Shown: in pieces, positions 1 to 7,684 of the stretch
How positions within the stretch are numbered: the stretch's first letter is position 1
Layout: every line of letters starts with the position of its first letter
Origin: Acidobacteriaceae bacterium
GTDB taxonomy: Bacteria > Acidobacteriota > Terriglobia > Terriglobales > Acidobacteriaceae
Direction: 5' to 3'
Assembly (NCBI GenBank): GCA_027452125.1
Contig: DAIDGZ010000047.1
Span: 1 to 33,637 of the forward strand
Length of the DNA: 33,637 nt
Translations under genes and position numbers: made by a program
Notes under the pieces: model-generated
The model's input: the letters and a program-made list of their open reading frames with translations, nothing else
Databases searched by the model: none
What the model was told of the DNA's origin: nothing

Positions 1-977
1 GGGTTTTGATCTTTGGTCAATCGGGCGGCGGCGCGAAGTGCGCCACGCTGATGGCTATGCCCTCGGCCAGGGGACTCTTCCATCGCGTGATGACCATGAG
101 CGGCCAGCAGGTGAAGGGCGCTCCCATTGAGATTGCGGAGAAGCGGACCGAGGAGATGCTGGGCCGGCTGGGCATCTCCCGCGCCAACCTGGCTGACCTG
201 CGCACCCTGCCCTGGCAGAAGATTCAGGCTGCCGCGGCGGCCACCAGTTCAGACTGGCTGCCGGTGGTCGATCATGTCGTGCTGCCGCGCGACCCATTCA
301 CGCCCGATGCGCCGCCGCTTTCCGAGCGCATCCCCATGATCCTGGGCAACACCCACGACGAGACCTCGGTGCACGTGAACGGAACGCTCACCTGGGCTGA
401 GGCGCCCAAGGTGTTGCAGGATGCTGTGGCCATCTATCTGGGGCCGTACACAGCGGCGGAGGTGATCGCCAAATACCGCGGCTTTTATCCGCAGAGAACG
501 CCGCTGCAGATCGTCATCGCCGCCGCCACCGCCTTTCGCGCCTGGCCGGGGCAGGTGATGGAGGCGGAGCGCCGCGTCCGCAACCCCATCAGCCAGCCGC
601 ATACCTGGGTCTACCAGATGAACTGGCACCGCAACGCGCCCGGCGCGCGCGCCGTGCACACCATCGACATCCCCTTCATGTTTGACAACCTGTCCGCCGC
701 GCCGGGCCAGATCGGCGACACGCCGGAGGAGATTGCCGCCGCCCAGCCACTGGCCGATGCCATGTCCGGCATGCTCGTCCATTACGCGGCAACGGGAAAT
801 CCCAATCTTCCCGGCCTGCCCCACTGGCCGGCCTACAGCCTGAAAGAGCGCAACACGATGATCTGGGACAATCCGCCGCAGATTCAGCAGGATCCGCGTG
901 GCCAGGAGCGGCGTTTCGCCGCCGGTTCGCCCTATCGCCAGCCCGGGACCTACGAGCCTGCTCCCGCGAAGCCCTGA
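1..977 (+). CDS. Type B carboxylesterase, C-terminal part (5' truncated by window edge)
   Basis: This is the C-terminal part of an alpha/beta-hydrolase of the carboxylesterase type B (COesterase) family. The reading frame is open from the first bases, so the true start lies upstream of the window. The visible part begins at the nucleophile elbow: GQSGGG, around residue 6 of the visible protein, carries the catalytic Ser in place of the commoner GESAGG. The segment GNTHDET holds the likely acidic residue. The segment VHTIDIPFMF matches the family's catalytic His region before the P-[YF]-[VM]-F motif. The C-terminus is proline- and alanine-rich. Family members hydrolyse carboxylic esters and are often exported, but the signal peptide region is missing here so location cannot be judged. 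The substrate cannot be read from the sequence. The family call is firm because the order and spacing of motifs fit. Confidence 0.9.
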   Translation, partial: VLIFGQSGGGAKCATLMAMPSARGLFHRVMTMSGQQVKGAPIEIAEKRTEEMLGRLGISRANLADLRTLPWQKIQAAAAATSSDWLPVVDHVVLPRDPFTPDAPPLSERIPMILGNTHDETSVHVNGTLTWAEAPKVLQDAVAIYLGPYTAAEVIAKYRGFYPQRTPLQIVIAAATAFRAWPGQVMEAERRVRNPISQPHTWVYQMNWHRNAPGARAVHTIDIPFMFDNLSAAPGQIGDTPEEIAAAQPLADAMSGMLVHYAATGNPNLPGLPHWPAYSLKERNTMIWDNPPQIQQDPRGQERRFAAGSPYRQPGTYEPAPAKP

Positions 978-1061
978 GACAATCCACATTGACGCTATGG
1001 CTCGGCGGGTTGAGGATAAGGGTGAGGTGTGTCGTCTTCCACCCACATGAGGAGCCTGCGC

Positions 1062-1757
1062 ATGTCTCAGCAGTCCGATTCCCCCGTCGAGAGCCTCATT
1101 CCCCCACAACCCCTGCCTGAGGGAGCTGTAGACTTTGCCCGCCGCGTGCATGGCCTGATGGACGGCCAGCCCAAGGATGAGGCGACTGTAGCCGAGGTGC
1201 TGGACGGCATGGACGATATGTTCGAAAAGATCGCTGCCGGCATGTACACCCTAGCCTCCATGCTGGTGGGCGAGGGCGAAGACGGCGTGAGCCTGGTGGA
1301 GACGGCCGTCGCCAATGCCGAGGTGGCGCCCTGTTCCAGTGCGCTGCAGGCCCGCAAAAACAGCCGCCACGCCCTGTGCAGCGCGGCCATTGAGATGATC
1401 GCCCGCCGCGATCCTGCCAGCCTCGCCGCGCCTGAAGAGACTGAGGGGCCCGGCTCCTGCATCGAAGAGGACGACCTGAAATCGGCTGGAGTCACCAGCG
1501 AGGAACTGGAGCAGATGATGGCCGGGCCGGACCGCGACCGCGTGCGTACCTGGCTGGAAAGCCTGGCCACCAATCTGCGCATCGTCTTCGTTATCCGCGC
1601 CGTGGCTGGTTTCTGCTCAGAGGAGACCGCACAGTTGCTGGCCACGCATGGCGGTCCGCAGGCGGCAGGCTGGACGCCCGGCGCCGTGCGCGATTGCTTC
1701 CGCCAGGCTCTCTGCTCGCTGGCCTCGCAACTCCTTCACGACTCAACGGCGCACTAG
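1062..1757 (+). CDS. Unknown protein resembling a degenerate ECF-type sigma factor
   Basis: 231 residues if started at the ATG at 1062, which has GAGGAG seven bases upstream; an in-frame GTG at 1029 and ATG at 1047 lack such a site. I do not recognise a named family. The layout recalls an ECF sigma factor. Residues about 50-108 (MFEKIAAGMYTLASMLVGEGEDG, then a helix rich in Ala and Glu) resemble a region-2 fold. An acidic linker with Glu-rich stretches follows. Residues about 160-222 (TWLESLATNLRIVFVIRAVAG, then CSEETAQLLATHGG, then a helix ending in SLASQLL) resemble region 4, with a helix-turn-helix at SEETAQLLA. The basic region-2 motifs and the usual charged DNA-contacting residues are weak, so it may be a non-promoter-binding derivative. 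It sits 84 bases after the esterase gene and is followed by a hairpin. Gene reality is well supported; the sigma-like reading is an inference. Confidence 0.8.
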   Translation: MSQQSDSPVESLIPPQPLPEGAVDFARRVHGLMDGQPKDEATVAEVLDGMDDMFEKIAAGMYTLASMLVGEGEDGVSLVETAVANAEVAPCSSALQARKNSRHALCSAAIEMIARRDPASLAAPEETEGPGSCIEEDDLKSAGVTSEELEQMMAGPDRDRVRTWLESLATNLRIVFVIRAVAGFCSEETAQLLATHGGPQAAGWTPGAVRDCFRQALCSLASQLLHDSTAH

Positions 1758-1763
1758 CCGAAA

Positions 1764-1793
1764 ACCCGGGGCTGCCCGAGCGCTGCCCCGGGT
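1764..1793 (+). terminator. GC-rich hairpin after the sigma-like gene
   Basis: A perfect 9-bp inverted repeat (1764-1772 with 1785-1793) encloses a 12-base loop, seven bases after the stop codon at 1757. No T-run follows, so it would be a weak intrinsic terminator or an RNA-stabilising hairpin. It separates the sigma-like gene from the outer-membrane factor gene downstream on the same strand. Confidence 0.45.
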
Positions 1794-1900
1794 GCTCATC
1801 GTTCCAGAATTTCACACGCCACTAAACTAGATAAAAGAACCGTACTCCAACCTCCGTGCATCCATTAAGGGCAGCCGATTTTACGGCAAAAGGTTCCATC

Positions 1901-3319
1901 GTGGGTTTAACTCGTTTGATCTTGTCAAAACTTGCCAGGAAAAATTCGTTGTGTGCCGTAGCCGGATCTTTGCTGGGTCTGGCAGCGCTTTTGCCCGTGG
2001 GACTCGCCGCACAGACGGCCAATCCATACCAGGGCAGTGTGGTCACGGGCCAGGCTACGGGGCAAACCATCGATCTCTCGCTCGATGACGCCATTCAGCG
2101 CGGCCTGCGGGCCAACCTGGGCATCATCCTCAGCGGCACCGAGACCGCGTCTGCGCGCGGCCAGCGCCTCAGCCTGTTGCAGTCGCTGCTGCCCACCGTG
2201 GACTTCAATGCCACCGAAGCGGAGATGCAGACCGATCTGCCGGCGCAGGGCTTGCGCATCAAGGGATTCCCGACCATCATCGGCCCCTTCGGCTACACCG
2301 ATCTGCGCGCCTCGCTCAGCTGGTCGCTGGTGAATGTTGCTTCGCTGCGCAACTACCTGGCGGCCAGGCATAACTTCGCCGCGGCACAGCTCTCCGCGCA
2401 GGATGCCCGCCAGATGGTGATCCTCACCGTCGGCAACGCTTACCTGCTCACGCTGGCCGATGAGACCCGCGTGCAGAGCGCCGAGGCCCAGGTGGCCACA
2501 TCCAAGGTCTCGCTGGATCAGGCCGTGGCCAACCACAACGCCGGCACGGCGCCGCAGTTGGATGAGCTCCGCGCCCGCGTGGACTACCAGACGCAGCAGC
2601 AGGAACTCATCGTGGCCCGCAACGCCCTGGAGAAGGACAAGCTGGCGCTGGCCCGCGTCATCGGCCTGCCGCTTGATCAGAAGTTCACGCTCGCCGACAC
2701 GGCTCCGTACGCGGCCTTCGACCAGATCGACGTGACGAAGGCCATCCAGCAGGCCCAGGCCAACCGCAAGGATCTGGCCGCTCTGGTGGAGAAGGAACAG
2801 GCTGCCGAACAGCAGCGCAAGGCCGCCACCGCCGATCGCCTGCCGACTGTGAAGGCCAATGCCGACTACGGCGACATCGGCGTGAATCCGGCGCACTCGC
2901 ACGGCACCGGCAATGCCTCCGCATCGCTGAGCGTGCCGATCTTCAAGGAGTTTGCGTTGCGCGGCGAGGCCGAGCAGGCCCAGGCGCAGCTGGATACGGC
3001 GCACGCCCAGGCCAGCGACCGCAAGGCGCAGGTCGACGCGGATGTGCGCGATGCCCTGCTGGATATCCAGGCGGCGCAGAAGCAGGTGGAAGTGGCCCGC
3101 TCCAGCGTGCAGCTTGCCAACGAAGAGTTGAAGGAAGCCCAGGAGCGCTACGCCAACGGCGTCAGCGACAACCTGGCGGTGAGCCAGGCGCAGCAATCCG
3201 TTGCCCAGGCCAATGAACAATATGTCGCCAGCCTCTATCGGCACAATATGGCCAAACTCAGCCTGGCGCGCGCCCTGGGAGTCGCCGGGGATTACAAGAA
3301 TTATCTGGGAGGGAAGTAA
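1901..3319 (+). CDS. TolC-family outer membrane efflux protein
   Basis: An outer-membrane factor (OEP/TolC family) forming the exit duct of a tripartite exporter. The frame opens at a GTG at 1856, but the GTG at 1901, preceded by AAAAGG, gives a standard signal peptide (basic start, then a Leu/Ala-rich core ending LAAQ), so 1901 is preferred (472 residues). Two OEP-type repeats are visible: long Ala/Gln/Glu-rich helices, the conserved SLPI-like segment (SASLSVPIFKE) before the second set of helices, and a C-terminal helix with SVAQANEQYVASLYRHN followed by LARALG. The length fits the family. It is separated by only two bases from the membrane-fusion gene, so the two are almost certainly one transcript. 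No inner-membrane pump gene follows, so this duct and adaptor must pair with a pump encoded elsewhere or act with several. Confidence 0.93.
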   Translation: MGLTRLILSKLARKNSLCAVAGSLLGLAALLPVGLAAQTANPYQGSVVTGQATGQTIDLSLDDAIQRGLRANLGIILSGTETASARGQRLSLLQSLLPTVDFNATEAEMQTDLPAQGLRIKGFPTIIGPFGYTDLRASLSWSLVNVASLRNYLAARHNFAAAQLSAQDARQMVILTVGNAYLLTLADETRVQSAEAQVATSKVSLDQAVANHNAGTAPQLDELRARVDYQTQQQELIVARNALEKDKLALARVIGLPLDQKFTLADTAPYAAFDQIDVTKAIQQAQANRKDLAALVEKEQAAEQQRKAATADRLPTVKANADYGDIGVNPAHSHGTGNASASLSVPIFKEFALRGEAEQAQAQLDTAHAQASDRKAQVDADVRDALLDIQAAQKQVEVARSSVQLANEELKEAQERYANGVSDNLAVSQAQQSVAQANEQYVASLYRHNMAKLSLARALGVAGDYKNYLGGK

Positions 3320-3321
3320 AC

Positions 3322-4554
3322 GTGGCGGATAGCAATCCAACACCGGCTGATCATCAGCCCATCGCAGAAACCGAGATTCAACAGCCGAAGTCCCGCCGCA
3401 GAGTGGTGATTGTGGCCGTGGTCGCGTTGCTGGCCGTGGCTGCCGTAGGCATCTGGTGGTGGTCCAGCTTCAGCGAAGATACCGATGACGCGCAGGTGAA
3501 CGGCCATCTGATCCAGATCAGTTCGCGCATCAACGGCCATGTCTCCAAGGTGTACGTGGAAGAGAACCAGATGGTGAAGAAGGGCGACCTGATCGCCGAA
3601 CTGGACCCAAGCGATTATCAGGTGGCCGTGGAGAATGCCCAGGCTTCGCTGGACAGTGCGGAGGCCAACGCCGCCGCGGCCAACGTGGCCGTGCCCATCA
3701 CCAGCGTCAACGCCGGCAGCAACCTGCGTTCGGCCAGCGCCGATGTGAGCGGCTCGCAGGCGGCCGTGCAGCAGGCGGAGAAGCAGCTTGCCGCCGCGCG
3801 GGCTCGCGTCATTCAGGCCCGTGCCAACAACGTGAAGGCGCAGTCTGACCTGGAGCGCTACAAGCCCCTGGTGGCCAAGGATGTGATCAGCAAGCAGCAG
3901 TACGATGCTGCCGTGGCCGCTGCCGCCGCCTCCGCTGCCTCGCTGGAGGATGCGCAGGCCAACGAACAGGCCGCCGAGGATGGCATCCACGTGGCCCGCG
4001 AGCGTCAGGCGCAGGCCATGGCCTCGCTCAAGTACGCTGAGACCGCGCCGCAGCAGGTGGCCGCGCAGTCGGCTCGCGCCAAGCAGGCGGAAGCCCAGGT
4101 GCAGGAGGCGCAGGCCAAGCTGGATCAGGCCAAGCTCAACCTGAGCTACACCAAAATCTACGCGCCCGTCTCCGGCATCATCACCCGCAAGAGTGTTGAG
4201 GTGGACCAGAATGTGGCCCCCGGCCAGAACCTGCTTACGCTCGTCTCGCTGGAAGACCTGTGGATCACGGCCAACTTCAAGGAGACGCAGTTGCGCGAGA
4301 TGAAGGCCGGCCAGCCGGTGACCATCCATGTGGACTCGACCGGCAAGGACTACAGCGGCCGCGTCACGCAGATTGGCGGCGCCACCGGCTCGGTGCTTTC
4401 GCTCTTCCCGCCAGAGAACGCCACCGGCAACTATGTGAAGGTGGTGCAGCGCGTGCCCGTGCGCATCGACTTCACTGACCTGGCCAAGGAAGACCCGGAC
4501 CATCAACTGCGCCCCGGCCTCTCCGTAGAGCCCAAGGTGCGGGTCAAGCAGTAA
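3322..4554 (+). CDS. HlyD/EmrA-type membrane fusion protein
   Basis: The periplasmic adaptor of a tripartite exporter, 410 residues. The GTG start has GGGAGG just upstream, inside the end of the preceding gene. In order: a short cytoplasmic tail with a basic patch (KSRRR), one transmembrane helix at about residues 27-47, the EmrA-like DTDDAQVNGH segment, the first half of the lipoyl domain (KVYVEENQMVKKGDLIAELD), a long Ala/Gln-rich alpha-helical hairpin, the second lipoyl half (YAPVSGIITRKSV), and a beta-barrel with VTIHVDS. The TDDAQV signature and anchored N-terminus point to the EmrA/HlyD branch that works with MFS (EmrB) pumps rather than RND pumps, but no EmrB gene is present downstream; a terminator follows directly. 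Substrate unknown. Confidence 0.93.
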   Translation: MADSNPTPADHQPIAETEIQQPKSRRRVVIVAVVALLAVAAVGIWWWSSFSEDTDDAQVNGHLIQISSRINGHVSKVYVEENQMVKKGDLIAELDPSDYQVAVENAQASLDSAEANAAAANVAVPITSVNAGSNLRSASADVSGSQAAVQQAEKQLAAARARVIQARANNVKAQSDLERYKPLVAKDVISKQQYDAAVAAAAASAASLEDAQANEQAAEDGIHVARERQAQAMASLKYAETAPQQVAAQSARAKQAEAQVQEAQAKLDQAKLNLSYTKIYAPVSGIITRKSVEVDQNVAPGQNLLTLVSLEDLWITANFKETQLREMKAGQPVTIHVDSTGKDYSGRVTQIGGATGSVLSLFPPENATGNYVKVVQRVPVRIDFTDLAKEDPDHQLRPGLSVEPKVRVKQ

Positions 4555-4576
4555 GCAACTAAGGCAGCAGGAACCG

Positions 4577-4616
4577 ATTGCCCCGTGCGCGCGAAGCGCA
4601 TGGGGCAATTTCTTTT
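4577..4616 (+). terminator. Intrinsic terminator after the efflux genes
   Basis: A 14-bp stem (8 bp, one G-T wobble, then 5 bp; 4577-4590 with 4596-4609) closes a five-base GCGAA loop and is followed by a T-rich run with one C interruption. It begins 22 bases after the membrane-fusion stop codon. The run of T lies on the + strand side only, so it serves the efflux operon and not the convergent kinase gene. Confidence 0.85.
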
Positions 4617-4635
4617 GTGCCGCACGCAGATTGGA

Positions 4636-6768
4636 TTATTCGCCGTGTACGGTCGACATGTTCCACATGCGGATCGTGGTGTCCGCGCTGGCGGTAGCCA
4701 GTGTCGCGCCGTCGCGGCTGAAGGCCACGGAGTTGATGGAGCCCTTCTGTCCGCGCAGTGTGGCGAAGGCCGCGCCGCCGCTGCTGTGCCACAGCTTCAC
4801 CGTACCGTCGTCACTGCCTGAGGCCAGTATGCTGCCATCCGGACTGAAGGCCACGGAGCGCACCGGGCCCGCATGCTCCTGCAGCGTGTGCAGCGGCTTG
4901 CCGTTGGCCACATCCCACAGCAGGATGGTGGCATCATCTCCGCCCACGGCCAGCAGGTGTCCGTCGGGACTGAAGGCAATGCTGTTCACCGCCTGCGTAT
5001 CGTTCTTCAGCGTCTTCAGCACCCGGCCGGAGACCGGGTCCCACAGCAGCACATTGCCATTCGAGTCGCCTGCCGCCAGCATGCCCCCATCCGGACTGTA
5101 AGCCAGCGAGCGCACATCGCCATCGTCGCCGCGCAGGATCAGCAGCGGGCGCTCCGACGTCAGGTCCCAGATGCGGATTGTCTGGTCGCGGCCGCCCGAG
5201 GCCAGTGTCTTATCATCCGGGCTGAAGGCCACGCACAGCACCGCGGCCGAGTGCCCTTCAAAGGTGGTCAGCACCTGTCCGCTGCTCGTGTCCCATTGCT
5301 TCACGTTTCCGTCCCAGTCTGCCGAGGCCAGGCTGCGTCCATCGGGACTGAAGGCGATCGCGTCCACGTGGTCTTTCAGCAGGTTCAGCGGTCGCCCGTC
5401 CGAGACCTCCCAGAACTGGATCGTGTTGTCGTGGCTCGCCGATGCCATGGTGTGGCCGCCGGGGCTGAAGGCCAGTGACAGGATGGAGTCGCTCTGGTCG
5501 GTCAGCGTCAGGAACTCCGCCTTAGGCTTGTAGTAGTGCTTTACCGCGTAGCCTCCGCCGACCACCAGCAGCAGAATCACCCAGAAGTATCCCGCACGGC
5601 CTCGCGATGCATTCTTGGGGTCGCGCAGCACCGGCTCACCGGCCTGCCGCTGCGAGCCGCTGGTGTACACCGGCTTCTGCTGCGGCTCGCTGGGGATGTT
5701 GTCCGCTGGCGCCTTGTGCGCCGTCAGGGGAGGGAAGCTGCGGCTTGCCTCTTCCACGGCGGGGCTGCTGGGCACCGCAGGTTCTTCGACAGGCGGTGCG
5801 GGGGGCGGCGGCGGGGTCGCCACCGGCGGCGTGTATGTGATCGCATCCATCTGCGCCAGCAGCGCCGCTACATTGCGCGGACGCTGGTCGCGGTCCTTGG
5901 CCAGCAGGCTCAGCACCATCGCATCCAGCCCGCGCCAGTGGGCCAGCTCCGGCCGCAGAGTGCTGGGTGCTTCCGCGGCCGCATACAGGTGCTTCTGCGC
6001 CCACTCCTGCACGCTCTCCGCTTCAAAGGCGCCGCGCCCGGTCAGCATCTCAAACAGCACCGCCCCCAGCGCATACAGATCGGTGCGCCCATCCAGGTCT
6101 GCGGCGCGCGTTCCCGACCACTGCTCCGGCGCGGCATAGGCCACGGTCAGCAGCACATTGCCGGTGCGCGTCTTCAGGTGCGTCTCTTTTGTGGCCACAA
6201 TGCCGAAGTCCACAATCTTCGGCACCCATCCAGCGCCATCCCTGACCAGCAGGATGTTGTCCGGCTTGATGTCGCGATGCACAATGCCTTTGGCGTGCGC
6301 GGCGCCCAGCCCCTCGGCGATGCCGCGCGCGATGGCCAGCGCAGTGGACACTTCCAGCGGCTGTGTCCGGGACTCCATCAGGGTGTGCAGGCTGGGCCCA
6401 TCCACGTACTCCATGGAGAAGAACAGCGAGCCATCCTCGGCGCGCTCCGGGTCGCCGCACTCTACAATGTGCGGATTGCGAATCTGGCGCAGCGTGCGCA
6501 CCTCGCGCAGAAAGCGCGCGGCAAACCCGGCGGCTTCGGTCAGGTCGGCATCCAGAAACTTGAGCGCGCGCAGCTCCTCGAGCAGCACCTGCTCCGCCAG
6601 ATACACCGTGCCCATGCCGCCTTTGCCCAGCTTGCGCACAATCTTGTAGGTGCCGCGGATCAGCATGCCCGGACGCAGGTCGCGAATCTCGCTGAGCAGC
6701 CCGCCGTGCGTGGGGCACGTCACCAGGCGATCGTCGTATCCGGCTTCGCAGTACGGGCAGATTTTCAT
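4636..6768 (-). CDS. Membrane-anchored Ser/Thr protein kinase with zinc ribbon and seven-blade WD40 propeller
   Basis: 710 residues. Residues 1-22 form a zinc-ribbon-like module (CPYC ... CPTH). A Hanks-type kinase domain spans about 38-305, with GKGGMGTVY (48-56), the ATP lysine K70, helix-C Glu E89, HRDIKPDN (164-171) and DFG (187-189), followed by the APEQ segment; all catalytic residues are present, so it should be active. A proline-rich linker (about 313-390) leads to one transmembrane helix (about 394-408). Seven WD40 repeats follow, each with a variant of AFSPDG ... L(A/V)(S/V)G ... (V/I)xxW(D/N), enough for one closed propeller. The kinase would be cytoplasmic and the propeller periplasmic, suggesting an envelope sensor kinase. 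It is transcribed away from the mntR-like gene. The substrate is unknown. No clear ribosome binding site precedes the ATG. Confidence 0.95.
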   Translation of the reverse strand: MKICPYCEAGYDDRLVTCPTHGGLLSEIRDLRPGMLIRGTYKIVRKLGKGGMGTVYLAEQVLLEELRALKFLDADLTEAAGFAARFLREVRTLRQIRNPHIVECGDPERAEDGSLFFSMEYVDGPSLHTLMESRTQPLEVSTALAIARGIAEGLGAAHAKGIVHRDIKPDNILLVRDGAGWVPKIVDFGIVATKETHLKTRTGNVLLTVAYAAPEQWSGTRAADLDGRTDLYALGAVLFEMLTGRGAFEAESVQEWAQKHLYAAAEAPSTLRPELAHWRGLDAMVLSLLAKDRDQRPRNVAALLAQMDAITYTPPVATPPPPPAPPVEEPAVPSSPAVEEASRSFPPLTAHKAPADNIPSEPQQKPVYTSGSQRQAGEPVLRDPKNASRGRAGYFWVILLLVVGGGYAVKHYYKPKAEFLTLTDQSDSILSLAFSPGGHTMASASHDNTIQFWEVSDGRPLNLLKDHVDAIAFSPDGRSLASADWDGNVKQWDTSSGQVLTTFEGHSAAVLCVAFSPDDKTLASGGRDQTIRIWDLTSERPLLILRGDDGDVRSLAYSPDGGMLAAGDSNGNVLLWDPVSGRVLKTLKNDTQAVNSIAFSPDGHLLAVGGDDATILLWDVANGKPLHTLQEHAGPVRSVAFSPDGSILASGSDDGTVKLWHSSGGAAFATLRGQKGSINSVAFSRDGATLATASADTTIRMWNMSTVHGE

Positions 6769-6930
6769 CGTCGATGCGGGAAGCGCCCTTCAGAAGCCGG
6801 TCCTGTCACCGGCAAAGTATCCCCATTGTGGCAGCTTCACTTTCCGCCGCGCAACGGCAAATCGCTTCTTTACGCTCATGCAACGTTCGGCGCCGCGCAA
6901 CAATGGTTGTAGAGTGGATGGAGCGCTGCC

Positions 6931-7599
6931 ATGAAAGATACGATTCACGTCTCCAAGGAGAACTATCTCAAGGCCATCCTCGAGGCAGAGGCCGAAGGAC
7001 GGCAGGTGATCCCCGCCATGCTGGCTCACTGGCTTGAGGTCTCGCCCCCGGCCGTGACCATGGCCATCAAGCGCCTCAAGCGCGACGGCTTCGTCGAGGT
7101 GGGCGAGGACGGCATCGTGCGCCTCACCGCCACCGGCCGCGAAACCGCCTATCGCACCGCCCTGCGTCACCACCTCGTCGAGCGCATGCTCAGCGAGATC
7201 TTCGGCATGGAGTGGCATGAGATCCACGAGGAGGCCGAGCGGCTGGAGCACGCCGTCTCGCCTGCTTTTGAGGCAAAGCTCAAAGAAAAGCTGGGAGAGG
7301 GCGCCTGTCCGCATGGCAATGCCGTGCTGCCCGAGAGTCCGGCGCAGCGCAAACAGCGCGGCGAGCTGCCGCTCTCTGAGGCCGTCGAGGGACAGGTCTA
7401 CACCGTGGTCAGCCTCCAGGAGCGCGACCCGCGGCTGCTCCAGTTCCTGCACCAGGCCGGAATCGGCCCCGGACAATGCATCCGGGTCATGAAGCAAAAC
7501 TACGATCAAACCGTTTTGATTGAATTGCCTGCGGGGAATTCCATTCTCGGGCGTCCCGCCGCGGAGGCGGTCTGGCTGCGGGCTGGATGTGCTTCATAA
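6931..7599 (+). CDS. mntR: DtxR/MntR-family metal-dependent transcriptional regulator
   Basis: 222 residues, ATG preceded by GGAG. The N-terminus (SKENYLKAI, then a winged helix to about residue 70) matches the DtxR family DNA-binding domain. The middle (HHLVERMLSEIFGMEWHEIHEEAERLEH) holds the His/Glu metal-binding and dimerisation region. Residues about 145-220 form a FeoA/SH3-like C-terminal domain (GQVYTVVSLQE ... IGPGQCIRVM), so it is the longer DtxR/IdeR-like form rather than the short enterobacterial MntR. Proteins of this family repress metal uptake genes when loaded with Mn(II) or Fe(II). The Nramp transporter gene 85 bases downstream is the obvious target, and a candidate operator lies between them. 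Whether Mn or Fe is sensed cannot be decided from sequence; the symbol rests mainly on the neighbour. Confidence 0.9.
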   Translation: MKDTIHVSKENYLKAILEAEAEGRQVIPAMLAHWLEVSPPAVTMAIKRLKRDGFVEVGEDGIVRLTATGRETAYRTALRHHLVERMLSEIFGMEWHEIHEEAERLEHAVSPAFEAKLKEKLGEGACPHGNAVLPESPAQRKQRGELPLSEAVEGQVYTVVSLQERDPRLLQFLHQAGIGPGQCIRVMKQNYDQTVLIELPAGNSILGRPAAEAVWLRAGCAS

Positions 7600-7660
7600 T
7601 GCAGTGTAATGAAATTTATTAACTATGATTAATTAGCTGTGGCATACTAAGGGTGAGGGC
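7593..7660 (+). promoter_or_regulatory. AT-rich promoter/operator candidate for the Nramp gene
   Basis: This short stretch is strikingly AT-rich against its surroundings. TATGAT at 7624-7629 is a good -10 hexamer, though I see no clear -35 at the proper distance. Immediately downstream, TTAG (7633-7636) and CTAA (7647-7650) form the outer arms of an 18-bp imperfect dyad with the same end sequences as the classical DtxR/IdeR operator. A repressor bound there would cover the transcription start. This suits control by the DtxR-type protein encoded just upstream. The inner part of the dyad is poorly conserved, so the call is tentative. Confidence 0.4.
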
Positions 7661-7684
7661 AAGTTGCGCCTCGGACCCTGGACC

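Noticed and set aside
249-1151. Long minus-strand open frame opposite the carboxylesterase
   Set aside because: Arg/Gly/His-rich translation without family motifs, mirror of a clearly coding strand in GC-rich DNA; the same holds for the long minus frames at 1925-3343 and 3301-4608.
6796-6813. Six-bp hairpin upstream of the kinase gene
   Set aside because: Too short and without context to call a terminator, riboswitch or operator.
5536-6912. Plus-strand 458-codon open frame opposite the kinase
   Set aside because: Composition is typical of an antisense shadow (Arg, Gln, His-rich), and the kinase on the other strand has complete catalytic motifs.
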